From the NCBI GenBank assembly GCA_022402525.1, contig JAKRSB010000081.1, positions 1 through 64,000 on the forward strand: 64,000 nucleotides of DNA, read 5' to 3'. The translations under genes and the position numbers were made by a program. Source of the DNA: Thermosynechococcaceae cyanobacterium MS004. GTDB lineage: Bacteria > Cyanobacteriota > Cyanobacteriia > Thermosynechococcales > Thermosynechococcaceae. Each line of letters opens with the position of its first letter. The first letter of the stretch is position 1. Below the pieces are notes generated by a model. It did not search any database. It had not been told where the DNA came from and saw only the letters and a list, made by a program, of their open reading frames with translations. Below are positions 8,348 through 16,972 of the stretch, piece by piece.

Positions 8348-9070
8348 ATGACTCCCAAAAATTTGAAAATTGCGACCTGGAACTTAGATCATCCGAAGCC
8401 GAATAGCTGGAAGAAAAAACCTCATATTGAGGCACAGATTCAAAGAGTTGATGCTGATATTTGGATCTTGACAGAAACGAATAATTTAGCAATTGACCTA
8501 TCCAAGAACTATCACAAATTCACGACAACGGAGGATTTTAAAAAAGATTCCTACACAACGATTTGGGTTAGGTCTTCCTTTTCTGGACATTTACTAAACA
8601 CCTTTGACTCAGATATTGCAGTTTGCGTTTCTCTCAATCTTCTCTCTGGAAATCTTCTAATTTATGGAACTATTATTACCTGGCATGGCGATCGCGGCAA
8701 AGATGGACAGTCCAAAAACTGGGAAGAACATTACAAGTCTATTCAACTGCATGGAGATGACTGGCATCGCTTACTTCAAGAAAATTCTGGCTCTGGGCTA
8801 CTTGTTGCAGGAGACTTCAATCAATCGAGGGATGAATCCAACTGGTACGGCACAGAGAAAGGTCGTGCTTTACTTACTGAGCAGTTAAAGCGAAATCATC
8901 TTGTTTGCCTAACGGATGAATTGAAACCCATGCAGCGACATAATATTGACCATATTTGTCTTAGTGAAGACTGGGCTGAAATATCGTTGGTAGCGTGTTG
9001 GGAAGGCAGAACAGAAGATGATATCAAGCTCAGTGATCACAATGGTGTTTATGTTGAAATAACGCTCTAA
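8348..9070 (+). CDS. Endonuclease/exonuclease/phosphatase-family protein
   Basis: This 240-residue protein carries the complete motif set of the EEP superfamily (DNase I/exonuclease III fold): ATWNL (N12), the metal ligand E43 in LTETN, GDFN (D156, N158), NIDHI (D201) and the terminal catalytic LSDHNGV (D230, H231). It has no signal peptide, so it should act in the cytoplasm. Whether the substrate is nucleic acid or a phosphoester cannot be told. It sits between kdpB (42 bp away) and kdpF (5 bp away), a place where no such gene is expected. It is more AT-rich than the kdp genes and has a single HIP1 site, suggesting later insertion into the operon. Co-transcription with kdp is likely from the spacing. 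Confidence 0.82.
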   Translation: MTPKNLKIATWNLDHPKPNSWKKKPHIEAQIQRVDADIWILTETNNLAIDLSKNYHKFTTTEDFKKDSYTTIWVRSSFSGHLLNTFDSDIAVCVSLNLLSGNLLIYGTIITWHGDRGKDGQSKNWEEHYKSIQLHGDDWHRLLQENSGSGLLVAGDFNQSRDESNWYGTEKGRALLTEQLKRNHLVCLTDELKPMQRHNIDHICLSEDWAEISLVACWEGRTEDDIKLSDHNGVYVEITL

Positions 9071-9075
9071 GTAAA

Positions 9076-9339
9076 ATGTTGGTAAAAACGATGAATCGAA
9101 CCCTGAAACTGACTATGAGTAATTTCTCTGAACTATGGGCTGCCTTCAGCAGACAAAAGTTACCCCCTCGTGTGCTGCTACTCATGTGTCTCAACTTAGT
9201 TGTAGCCCCTGCGGTTCAAGCTACTACTGGCAATGAGTTTTCTCGAACTCAAGCCTATGCTTTAGGTCTTTTGGGCTTGGTCACCGTTGCGCTCTCGATC
9301 TACCTCTTCTTTGTCATGTTTGCACCGGAGAAATTCTAA
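9076..9339 (+). CDS. kdpF: KdpF-like small subunit, extended (kdpG type)
   Basis: The C-terminal 30 residues (YALGLLGLVTVALSIYLFFV then MFAPEKF) match KdpF, the single-helix peptide that stabilises the KdpABC complex. Before it there are about 55 extra residues including a second hydrophobic segment (PPRVLLLMCLNLVVAPAV) that resembles a signal or anchor. An extended gene at this position in the Anabaena kdp operon has been called kdpG. The stop TAA overlaps the kdpC start ATG by one base (TAATG), indicating coupling. ATG 9091 (MNRTLK) is an alternative start. The extension's role is unknown. Confidence 0.8.
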   Translation: MLVKTMNRTLKLTMSNFSELWAAFSRQKLPPRVLLLMCLNLVVAPAVQATTGNEFSRTQAYALGLLGLVTVALSIYLFFVMFAPEKF

Positions 9340-9983
9340 TGAGTGTTGCCCGTGAAGCCAGTCGAGCCATCCGAGTTACCCTGGTGCTGTGGGTGCTGAC
9401 CGCTGTTATTTACCCCTTTACGATGATTGCCTTTGGACAGGTGGTGTTTCCCTTTCAGGCCAATGGAAGCCTGCTCACTAATGCCCAAGGTCAAGTGGTG
9501 GGTTCTGCTTTAATGGGTCAGCCCTTTACGAGCGATCGCTACTTCAATAGCCGCCCCAGCACCACTCGCTACAGCACCGCCGACCCCAAAAAAGACGAAG
9601 CGGGCATTCTCAAAACAGGGGTATCGGGAGCCAGCAATCTTGCCCCCAGTAACCCTGCGCTGCTGGATCGAATCAAGGGGACAGTAGATGCAGAGCCAGA
9701 AAAGGCGATCGCCGGAGATCTCCCCAGGCTCAAAGAAGCAGGCATTCAACCTACCGCCGATCTTGTGTACACCTCTGGGTCAGGCCTCGACCCTCACATC
9801 ACGCCAGAGGCCGCAAAAGCGCAGATTCAGCGGGTCGCCAAAGCGCGAAAGCTAGATACGAACCGCCTTGAAATAATGATTGTCCAACACACCGATGGTC
9901 GATTTCTAGGCATCTTTGGGGAACCAGGGGTGAATGTATTGAAGCTGAATCTAGCACTGGATGAGATGCAAACTAAATCGTAA
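9339..9983 (+). CDS. kdpC: K(+)-transporting ATPase subunit C
   Basis: KdpC is the single-span subunit that assists ATP binding and assembly in the KdpFABC pump. One N-terminal transmembrane helix (residues about 12-37) is followed by a periplasmic-type domain with family signatures GQPFTSDRYFNSRPS, ASNLAPSNP, the TSGSGLDPHITPEAA segment, and VNVLKLNLALD at the end. Its 214 residues are typical for cyanobacteria. The gene is coupled to kdpF by the TAATG overlap and closes the operon; a rho-independent terminator lies 210 bp downstream. Confidence 0.95.
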   Translation: MSVAREASRAIRVTLVLWVLTAVIYPFTMIAFGQVVFPFQANGSLLTNAQGQVVGSALMGQPFTSDRYFNSRPSTTRYSTADPKKDEAGILKTGVSGASNLAPSNPALLDRIKGTVDAEPEKAIAGDLPRLKEAGIQPTADLVYTSGSGLDPHITPEAAKAQIQRVAKARKLDTNRLEIMIVQHTDGRFLGIFGEPGVNVLKLNLALDEMQTKS

Positions 9984-10007
9984 AGCCAAAACAGAACTGT
10001 TTCGTTG

Positions 10008-10115
10008 ATGCCAGAATGGACGCTCTTGTGGCTACATCAGCCCCATGTTGACATCGTGGGGGTCTCCCGTTCCAGTCGGGATGTGCCCATTCTTTTGCGG
10101 ATTGATTTAATCTAA
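10008..10115 (+). other. Possible 35-codon ORF or gene remnant
   Basis: An ATG frame encodes MPEWTLLWLHQPHV, then a VGVSRSSRDVPILLRIDLI tail and TAA. The regular alternation of hydrophobic and polar residues looks protein-like but I do not recognise the family, and no ribosome-binding site is evident. It may be the 3' fragment of an older gene between kdpC and hsdR. Apart from this, the terminator at 10194-10220 and a pair of ATTCATGT repeats near 10250, I see nothing in 9984-10318. Confidence 0.2.
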
Positions 10116-10193
10116 GAAATATCGGGGACAGACCGTGGCTACTAGAATTTAACCACTGTCGCCAAAGCAGTAGTAACTCATTAAACCTTTTTC

Positions 10194-10220
10194 GTGAAAG
10201 CTCAAGGCTTTCACTTTTTT
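10194..10220 (+). terminator. Rho-independent terminator after kdp operon
   Basis: A perfect 8-bp stem GTGAAAGC/GCTTTCAC with a 5-base loop is followed by six T residues. It would end transcription from kdpC before hsdR. Confidence 0.85.
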
Positions 10221-10318
10221 CGAGCAATGATTAATTGATGTGAATGAATTCATGTAAATTAATTCATGTCAAAACCGTTTGATTTAAGTAGCCTTCTGAG
10301 GAAGGGGTTCTAGCGCTG

Positions 10319-13081
10319 ATGGCAATACTGAATCAAGATCCTGAGCAGCTTGCAAGAGACCAAATTGATCGGTTGCTTCGGGGGTCTGGCTGGATTGTCC
10401 AAGGTAAAAATGCCATTAATCTGAATGCGGGCCTTGGCATTGCGGTTCGAGAGTACCAGACAGATGTTGGCCCGGTGGACTATGCGCTCTTTGTTGATCG
10501 CAAGCCGATTGGGGTGATAGAGGCGAAGCGGGAAGAGAAGGGGCATCAGCTCACGACTGTGGAAGAACAGTCTGGGGAATATGCTGACAGTAAGCTGAAA
10601 TACCTCAATAATGAGCCGCTTCCCTACATCTATGAGAGCACAGGGGTCATAACCCGTTTTACCGATCGTCGAGATCCGAAGCCGCGATCGCGGTTGGTTT
10701 TTTCGTTCCATCGCCCTGAAACATTTCAAACTTGGGAAAAACAGAACAACTCCCTGCGGAGTCGTTTCTGCGATATTCCGGCTTTAGAGCCTGAGGGGCT
10801 TCGTACCTGTCAGATCTCAGCCATCACAAAGCTAGAGCAATCATTTCGGGAAAATCGGCCTAGAGCTTTGGTGCAGATGGCCACGGGGAGCGGTAAGACG
10901 TTTACGGCAATTACAGCGGTGTATCGGCTGCTGAAGTTTGCTGGGGCAAAGCGGGTTCTGTTTTTGGTGGATACTAAGAACCTGGGCGAGCAGGCGGAGC
11001 AGGAGTTTATGGCCTACACGCCCAGCGACGACAATCGCAAGTTTACGGAACTCTATAATGTGCAGCGGCTCCAGTCTCGCTATGTGGCGACGGATAGCCA
11101 GGTCTGCATTTCTACAATTCAGCGACTGTACTCGATCCTGAAGGGTGAGGATTTGGACGAACGGGCTGAGGAGGAGAACCCCAATGAGCGGGTACAGCCG
11201 AAGCAGCCGTTGCCGGTGGTCTATAGCGACAAACTACCGATTGAGTTTTTTGATTTCATCATTATTGATGAGTGTCACCGCTCAATTTATAACGTTTGGC
11301 AGCAGGTGCTGGACTATTTCGATGCGTTTTTGATTGGGTTGACGGCAACGCCAGACAAGCGAACTTTCGGCTTTTTTAATGAAAATGTGGTGAGCGAGTA
11401 TACCCATGAGGCGGCGATCGCCGATGGGGTGAATGTAGGTCACGAGATCTATGTGATTGAGACGGAGATTACGCAGCAGGGCAGTCAGATTAAAGCGAAG
11501 GAATATATTGGGAAGCGGGAAAAGCTATCTCGGCGGCAGCGATGGGAGCAGCTCGATACGGATTTGAGCTATACGGGGCAGCAGCTTGACCGGGATGTGG
11601 TGAACCCCAGTCAGATCCGCAATGTGGTGAAAGCCTTTAAGGAGAAACTGCCGGAGATTTTTCCGCATCGGGTGGAAGTACCAAAGACGCTGATTTTTGC
11701 GAAGTCTGATAGCCATGCCGATGACATCATTAAGATTGTGCGGGAGGAGTTTGGTGAGGGAAATGACTTCTGCAAAAAGATTACTTACAAGTCAGTGGAT
11801 AACCCGAAGTCGGTGCTGGCGCAGTTCCGCAATGACTTTAATCCACGCATTGCCGTGACGGTGGACATGATTGCGACGGGGACGGATGTGAAGCCCCTAG
11901 AATGCGTGTTCTTTATGCGGGATGTAAAGTCTAAAAATTATTTTGAGCAGATGAAGGGGCGGGGGACGCGCACGCTGGGCTATGACGATTTGAAGAAGGT
12001 GACGCCCTCAGCTTTTTCGGCAAAGACCCATTTTGTGGTTGTGGATGCGGTGGGGGTGACGAAGTCTTGTAAGACCGATAGCCGCCCACTGGAGCGTAAG
12101 AAGGGGGTGCCGCTGAAGGATTTGATGATGGGCATCATGATGGGGGCGCAGGATGCGGATGCGTTCGATTCTTTGGCGGGGCGGCTGAGTCGCTTGGATC
12201 GGCAGATGGAACCCAAGGAACGGGAAGGATTGAAGGCGCTGACAGGTGGGCTAGAACCGGGCGATATTTCGAGGGCGCTGCTGCGTGCCTATGACCCGGA
12301 TGCGATTCGAGAGCAGGCTCAGGCCGATTATGGGTTAGCGTCTGGGCAGGAGCCGACGGCTGACCAGAGCGAGGCGACGCAGCAATCTTTAATTCGGCAG
12401 GCGGCGGGTCTTTTTACGGGCGAGATTGTGGATTATCTGGAAAATGTGCGGAAGGTGCATGAGCAGGTGATCGATACGGTGAATTTGGATCGGGTGCTGA
12501 AGGCGGGTTGGGATGATCAGGCTCAAGATCAGGCGGCGGTACTGGTGGAAGATTTTGCCCAGTTTATTGCGCGCAATCAGGATGAGATTACGGCACTGAA
12601 GATTTTTTACAGTTTGCCCTATCAACGCCGGACGGTGACTTACGCAATGATGAAGGAGGTGTTGGATGCGCTTAAGGTTCAAAAACCGAATTTGGCTCCG
12701 CTCCATGTGTGGCAAGCCTATGCGCGGCTGGAGAATCTGCAAACCACGAACCCAATTAGCGAGTTGACGGCGCTGGTGGCGTTGATCCGACGGGTGACGG
12801 GGGTTGATGAGGTGCTGACGCCCTATGAGGCGACGGTGAATCGGAATTTTCAGGCTTGGGTATTTAAGAAGCAGGCGGGGGCTGCGCCTAAGTTTACGGA
12901 GGTACAGATGGGCTGGCTACGGATGATTAAGGATCATGTGATGAGTTCGTTTCATGTGGAGCGGGATGATTTGGACTATGCACCGTTTGATGGAGAAGGG
13001 GGTTTGGGGCGGATGCATGAGCTGTTTGGGGAGGAGATGGATAGCATTTTAGAAGAGATGAATGAAGCGTTGGCGGCTTAG
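10319..13081 (+). CDS. hsdR: Type I restriction enzyme, R (translocase/nuclease) subunit
   Basis: HsdR cuts unmodified DNA after ATP-driven translocation in complex with HsdM and HsdS. The N-terminal PD-(D/E)XK nuclease shows D54, then E68 and K70 in GVIEAK. The helicase core has ATGSGKT near residue 188, DECH at 317-320 and LTATPDKRTF near 340; later ATGTDV and QMKGRGTR are motifs V and VI. The C-terminal part resembles the EcoEI-type R domain. Its 920 residues are full length for this type. ATG 10319 follows GAGGAAGG about 14 bases upstream. The gene is strongly G-over-C on its coding strand (21 G to 7 C in 12901-12960), the opposite of hsdM. Confidence 0.93.
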   Translation: MAILNQDPEQLARDQIDRLLRGSGWIVQGKNAINLNAGLGIAVREYQTDVGPVDYALFVDRKPIGVIEAKREEKGHQLTTVEEQSGEYADSKLKYLNNEPLPYIYESTGVITRFTDRRDPKPRSRLVFSFHRPETFQTWEKQNNSLRSRFCDIPALEPEGLRTCQISAITKLEQSFRENRPRALVQMATGSGKTFTAITAVYRLLKFAGAKRVLFLVDTKNLGEQAEQEFMAYTPSDDNRKFTELYNVQRLQSRYVATDSQVCISTIQRLYSILKGEDLDERAEEENPNERVQPKQPLPVVYSDKLPIEFFDFIIIDECHRSIYNVWQQVLDYFDAFLIGLTATPDKRTFGFFNENVVSEYTHEAAIADGVNVGHEIYVIETEITQQGSQIKAKEYIGKREKLSRRQRWEQLDTDLSYTGQQLDRDVVNPSQIRNVVKAFKEKLPEIFPHRVEVPKTLIFAKSDSHADDIIKIVREEFGEGNDFCKKITYKSVDNPKSVLAQFRNDFNPRIAVTVDMIATGTDVKPLECVFFMRDVKSKNYFEQMKGRGTRTLGYDDLKKVTPSAFSAKTHFVVVDAVGVTKSCKTDSRPLERKKGVPLKDLMMGIMMGAQDADAFDSLAGRLSRLDRQMEPKEREGLKALTGGLEPGDISRALLRAYDPDAIREQAQADYGLASGQEPTADQSEATQQSLIRQAAGLFTGEIVDYLENVRKVHEQVIDTVNLDRVLKAGWDDQAQDQAAVLVEDFAQFIARNQDEITALKIFYSLPYQRRTVTYAMMKEVLDALKVQKPNLAPLHVWQAYARLENLQTTNPISELTALVALIRRVTGVDEVLTPYEATVNRNFQAWVFKKQAGAAPKFTEVQMGWLRMIKDHVMSSFHVERDDLDYAPFDGEGGLGRMHELFGEEMDSILEEMNEALAA

Positions 13082-13121
13082 GATTGATGAATGAGTTACG
13101 GGTTGGATGGCAGTATGAATT

Positions 13122-13231
13122 CCCCTCATCCCCTAACCCCTTCTCCCATGGGGAGAAGGAGGACAAGAAGAAGAAAAGCTTTAGGATTCTAGCTCCCCTC
13201 TCCCGCTGGGAGAGGGGCTGGGGGTGAGGGG
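13122..13231. repeat. MITE-like palindromic repeat
   Basis: The segment begins CCCCTCATCCCC and ends GGGGGTGAGGGG, with nested hairpins CCTTCTCCC/GGGAGAAGG (over an AT-containing tip) and CCCCTCTCCC/GGGAGAGGGG. Such C-rich/G-rich palindromes are widespread intergenic repeats in cyanobacteria. A related copy lies at 45989-46110. It separates hsdR from the following Uma2 gene. Confidence 0.7.
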
Positions 13232-13280
13232 CAAGGGTGGAGAGCTTAAATCCAAGCTCCTTAGCAAGTGAAGGTGTGCA

Positions 13281-13889
13281 ATGGTTCAGGCTATATCCCA
13301 GGGAATGAGTTTTCAGGAGTTTCTGGCGTGGAAGCCGGAGACGGGGCGTTACGAGTTGCACGATGGAGTGGTGGTTGAAATGCAGCCGACTGGGCCTCAT
13401 GAGCAGGTGGTGGGGTTGCTCAATCGCAAGCTGAATGTGTTGATTGATCGAGAGAATTTGGCTTATTTCATCCCAAATACGGCGCTGGTGCAGCCGTTGG
13501 ACTCTGCAAATGGCTATAAGCCGGATGTGTTGATGATTGATGCGGCTGCGTTGGGGCTAGAGCCGTTTTGGGAACGGGAATCTGTGATTACGCTGGCGAG
13601 TTCGGTAAAGCTGTTGGTGGAGGTGGTTTCGACGAATTGGCCGGATGATTATGCCCGTAAGTTTGAAGATTATGAGGCGATGGGGATTGCTGAGTATTGG
13701 ATTGTGGACTACAAGGGGCTGGGGGGACGACGCTATATTGGGTCGCCGAAGCAGTCTACCATTACGATTTGCAGTTTGGTGGATGGGGTGTATGAAACAC
13801 AGCTTTTTCGACGGGGGGATGTGCTGATTTCACCAGGTTTTCCAAGCTTGATGCTGACGGCAGATGAGGTTTTTAGTGCAGGGGATTAA
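13281..13889 (+). CDS. Uma2 family endonuclease-like protein
   Basis: This 202-residue Uma2 protein shows the family order GRYELHDGVVVEM (27-39), a GPHEQVVGLLNRKL helix, YKPDVLMID (80-88), VKLLVEVVSTNW (114-125) with the acidic nuclease residue, a DDYARKFEDYEAMGIAEYWI block (127-146) and a C-terminal SPGFPSLMLTADEVF. It lies inside the restriction locus between hsdR and hsdS, on the same strand and with the same G-rich coding strand as hsdR, so the two have probably travelled together. A link to restriction is only positional. Confidence 0.88.
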   Translation: MVQAISQGMSFQEFLAWKPETGRYELHDGVVVEMQPTGPHEQVVGLLNRKLNVLIDRENLAYFIPNTALVQPLDSANGYKPDVLMIDAAALGLEPFWERESVITLASSVKLLVEVVSTNWPDDYARKFEDYEAMGIAEYWIVDYKGLGGRRYIGSPKQSTITICSLVDGVYETQLFRRGDVLISPGFPSLMLTADEVFSAGD

Positions 13890-14020
13890 TAGAGTAAATG
13901 AGCATAGTAGACAGGAATTTATGAGCAGAAAAAGCTATTATAAGGAATAGGAAAATACCGTACTAACATTTAATTAGTCTGTTAAAATACACTAATAAAA
14001 CAAGATTTTGCCGAATCAGT

Positions 14021-15649
14021 ATGACTGATGATTTTATTGATAATACGACTGAAATATATCATGAAATTGAAACCTTGCCAGAAAATTGGCATCTTTGTTT
14101 TCTAGAAGAATTACTAGACAGATTGAGCAACGGAAGCTCTGCTACTCAATTTTCAGAATGTGCAGGCTTTCCTATCACTAGAATTGAGACTATATCAAAT
14201 GGTTTTATTGATACAAATAGAGTTAAATATGTTCAAGAAACATCTAAAGATTTTATTGATAAATATGGATTAAAATCAGGAGATATATTATTTAGCCATA
14301 TCAATAGTGATTCTCATCTTGGGAAGACTGCCTTATATAAAGGATTACCCAAAACACTAATTCATGGAATAAACTTACTTCTTCTAAGACCTAGTAGGTG
14401 GATTTCATCTCCCTATCTTAATTATTACCTCAAATTTCTTCGAGTGAAAGGTGTCTTCATAAAAGTTGCCCAAAGAGCTGTAAACCAATCTTCCATTAAT
14501 CAGAGGAAATTGAGTAAAATTCCTATTAGACTATGTCCAATAGATGAACAAAAACGCATTGTAGAAAAAATCGAAGAGCTTTTTTCCGATCTTGATAGCG
14601 GTATTGACAGTCTCAAAAATGCGCAGCAACAACTTAAAGTTTATCGTCATGCGGTTTTGAAGTGGGCATTTGAGGGAAAGCTGACGGCGCAATGGCGGGA
14701 AGAGCAAAAACGGCTAGGTAAACTTGAGTCTGTGGAGGTTTTGCTGGCGCAAATTAAGGCCGAGCGGGAACGTCGCTATCAAGGTAGATTCCAAAATTCT
14801 CTTTTGCCAGAGACAGAAACGTTATTTCAAATTCCTAAGGGCTGGTATTTAGTAACACTTGATCAGCTCAGTCTTCTTATTACAAGTGGATCGCGTGGCT
14901 GGGCAGAATATTATTCTGAGTCTGGAGATTATTTTATTCGAGCACAAAATATTAGTACTGATGAACTTGATTTAAGTAATGTAGCTTATGTGACGCTTCC
15001 ACAAGGTGTAGAAGGAAAACGCACTAACATAAAATTTGAAGATCTTCTTATCACAATTACTGGAGCTAATGTTACTAAGACTGCATTAGTTAAGATTGAA
15101 TTTGATAAAGCTGCTTATGTGAACCAGCATGTCGGATTGGTGAGATTGACAAAGTATGTAAATCGAAAATTCATTTATTACTGGATTATTAGTCCTCAAA
15201 ATGGTCGCTCCCAACTGACTGAAGCTGCCTATGGTGCTGGTAAACCTGGCTTAAATCTGACCAATCTTAAAGAAATTATTATTGCTTTACCCTCGCTCAG
15301 CGAACAAAATCAAATAGTCGATGAGATTGAATCTCGGCTTTCTATTTGCGATCGCCTCGAAGCAGAAATCGAAACCAACCTCAAAAAAGCCGAAGCATTG
15401 CGCCAAAGCATCCTCAAGCAAGCCTTTGAAGGCAAACTCGTCCCCCAAGACCCCAACGACGAACCCGCCTCAGTCTTGCTAGAGCGCATCCGAGCCGAAC
15501 GCGAAGCCCAGAAAAACGGCAAACCGACCCCTGCCTCAAAGCGACAATCGCGGAAAAAGAAAAACCTACTGGAGCTTTCAGGCCAAATCCAACTCGCCGA
15601 TGACTACGACTACAAAGCACTGAGAGGCGATCGCCATGTTGAGGATTGA
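14021..15649 (+). CDS. hsdS: Type I restriction-modification specificity subunit
   Basis: HsdS recognises a split DNA target and holds the HsdM/HsdR complex. The 542 residues show two target-recognition domains (about 15-170 and 270-440), each followed by a helical spacer: the first beginning CPIDEQKRIVEKIEELFSDL (about 179-198) and ending WAFEGKL, the second beginning SLSEQNQIVDEIESRL and ending QAFEGKLVP. A basic C-terminal tail carries KKKNLLELSGQIQLADDYDY. The first recognition domain is AT-rich, as is common. The central spacer is G-rich (23 G to 9 C in 14641-14700) and the last spacer C-rich (24 C to 11 G in 15421-15480), so the gene looks like a recombinant. The 131 bp upstream are AT-rich and probably carry its promoter. 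Confidence 0.92.
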   Translation: MTDDFIDNTTEIYHEIETLPENWHLCFLEELLDRLSNGSSATQFSECAGFPITRIETISNGFIDTNRVKYVQETSKDFIDKYGLKSGDILFSHINSDSHLGKTALYKGLPKTLIHGINLLLLRPSRWISSPYLNYYLKFLRVKGVFIKVAQRAVNQSSINQRKLSKIPIRLCPIDEQKRIVEKIEELFSDLDSGIDSLKNAQQQLKVYRHAVLKWAFEGKLTAQWREEQKRLGKLESVEVLLAQIKAERERRYQGRFQNSLLPETETLFQIPKGWYLVTLDQLSLLITSGSRGWAEYYSESGDYFIRAQNISTDELDLSNVAYVTLPQGVEGKRTNIKFEDLLITITGANVTKTALVKIEFDKAAYVNQHVGLVRLTKYVNRKFIYYWIISPQNGRSQLTEAAYGAGKPGLNLTNLKEIIIALPSLSEQNQIVDEIESRLSICDRLEAEIETNLKKAEALRQSILKQAFEGKLVPQDPNDEPASVLLERIRAEREAQKNGKPTPASKRQSRKKKNLLELSGQIQLADDYDYKALRGDRHVED

Positions 15650-15700
15650 TGCCTCCACATGGATTAACGTGGTCTTCACCCCAGCCTTACCCCAAAAGCC

Positions 15701-15737
15701 AAACCTGTCGATCAAATCATCATCTATCGACAGGTTT
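15701..15737. repeat. Perfect 12-bp inverted repeat between hsdS and fic
   Basis: AAACCTGTCGAT (15701-15712) and ATCGACAGGTTT (15726-15737) are exact complements around a 13-base loop. There is no T run, so it does not look like a simple terminator. It shares the TGTCGAT core with the sites at 15745 and 15773-15805 and may be part of an operator array. Confidence 0.7.
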
Positions 15738-15772
15738 CGGGCATATGTCGATAGCGTAAACATGTTTATAAA

Positions 15773-15805
15773 ATATGTCGATTTTTTTGAAAAAAATCGA
15801 CATAT
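15773..15805. repeat. Perfect 16-bp palindrome between hsdS and fic
   Basis: ATATGTCGATTTTTTT (15773-15788) and its exact complement (15790-15805) flank a single G. The convergent ends of hsdS and fic lie on either side. The T/A tracts sit at the tip rather than after the stem, so cruciform or protein-binding roles are as plausible as bidirectional termination. Its outer part repeats the TGTCGAT motif seen upstream. Confidence 0.75.
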
Positions 15806-15813
15806 ACTAAAAC

Positions 15814-16893
15814 TCATCTGATTAGGAGATTGTAGAACGGGACGTTTATAAAATATCGCTCACGACCTTTTTTATAGCTTTGGAGCACTCCAACCCTCTC
15901 TAGCTCCTGTAAATACATTGAAGCGGTCTGTCGTTTGGCGATGTTGGCCTCTTCTAAAAACCGGATTTTACAGTAAGGCTGTCGGAACAGAACCTCAACC
16001 AATTCTTTGCTGTAGACCTTGGGTAAGTCTTGTTTGACCGACTCAGTGACGGCCTCCATAAGTTTCTTGATGTCCAAAATCTTGTTACGGGTTAGTAGTG
16101 CCGTTTCTTGAATGGCTTGCAGCATATAGAGAATCCAGGGCTCCCAGCTTTCTTTCTCTGTAATGTGTCGTAGCCCTTTGTAATAGTCGTTTTTGTGCTG
16201 AATGATATAGCTGCTCAGATAAAGTACCGGAAATTCCAGTAATTTTTGCTCTACCAGATAAAGCATGTTTAGAATGCGCCCTGTCCTACCATTCCCGTCC
16301 GTAAAGGGGTGTATGGCCTCGAACTGATAATGAATCACTGCCATTTTGACGAGAGGATCTAAATCGTCTGAGTCATCATAGATGAAGTTTTCAAGATTTT
16401 CTAATTTATCCCGAAGCAATGCCTCTCCTTCTGGTGGTGTATAAATAACTTCACCTTCGCCATCTACAATTTTGGTTCCAGGGATCTTACGCACTCCTGA
16501 AATGCTGGGCTTAATATTCCGGGCAATGTCTTCAAACAATCGTGTAGCAAGAGGTTGTCCTAACATTAGACTTTGTACCCCAAACCATAGTGCTGTGTTG
16601 TAGTGCAAGACTTCTTTCGTCTGAGGATCGGTGTGATGATCATCATCTGCTAGTGCGCGGTACAGTTCATCATTCGTGGTAACAATATTTTCAATTTCTG
16701 ATGATAGCTTGGCCTCCTGAAGTGCCAAAGTACTCAATAGCACGGTCTGATTGGGAATTAAGTCCCCCACTCCTTTTAATTCGGCAAGTGCTCGGTTAGC
16801 TGCGATCGCCCGTTTGAGAACTGCTTTGGTTTCCAAGTCTGAGGAAGGGGGGAGCAAGGGAAGGTCGTTATAGGGTTGATTTTTATCAAACAT
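15814..16893 (-). CDS. Fic family protein (putative AMP-transferase)
   Basis: Fic proteins modify target proteins, usually by adding AMP. The active-site loop HPFTDGNGRTGR is intact at 195-206. An N-terminal inhibitory helix motif SSEIEN (64-69, the S/T-x-x-x-E-N pattern) marks an auto-inhibited, class II type protein of the Fic/DUF4172-like N-terminal layout. The C-terminal 60 residues resemble a winged helix. At 359 residues it is full length. It is the only gene on the minus strand within the restriction locus, and is flanked on one side by the end of hsdS and on the other by a second copy of the hsdS tail. Phage-defence or stress roles are known for some Fic proteins; its role here is open. 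Confidence 0.9.
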   Translation of the reverse strand: MFDKNQPYNDLPLLPPSSDLETKAVLKRAIAANRALAELKGVGDLIPNQTVLLSTLALQEAKLSSEIENIVTTNDELYRALADDDHHTDPQTKEVLHYNTALWFGVQSLMLGQPLATRLFEDIARNIKPSISGVRKIPGTKIVDGEGEVIYTPPEGEALLRDKLENLENFIYDDSDDLDPLVKMAVIHYQFEAIHPFTDGNGRTGRILNMLYLVEQKLLEFPVLYLSSYIIQHKNDYYKGLRHITEKESWEPWILYMLQAIQETALLTRNKILDIKKLMEAVTESVKQDLPKVYSKELVEVLFRQPYCKIRFLEEANIAKRQTASMYLQELERVGVLQSYKKGRERYFINVPFYNLLIR

Positions 16894-16972
16894 GATGCTT
16901 GTAACTTATCGGCATGAATTTTGAGTTGCGTTAATTGATAAAACAGACTAATCCTCAAAGAAATAATTCTGT

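Noticed and set aside
10065-10089. tRNA-like T arm (TCCCG, loop TTCCAGT, CGGGA) followed by TGTGCCCA
   Set aside because: No matching 5' acceptor, D arm or anticodon arm lies upstream, the loop lacks the usual purine, and the bases fall in a protein-like 35-codon frame.
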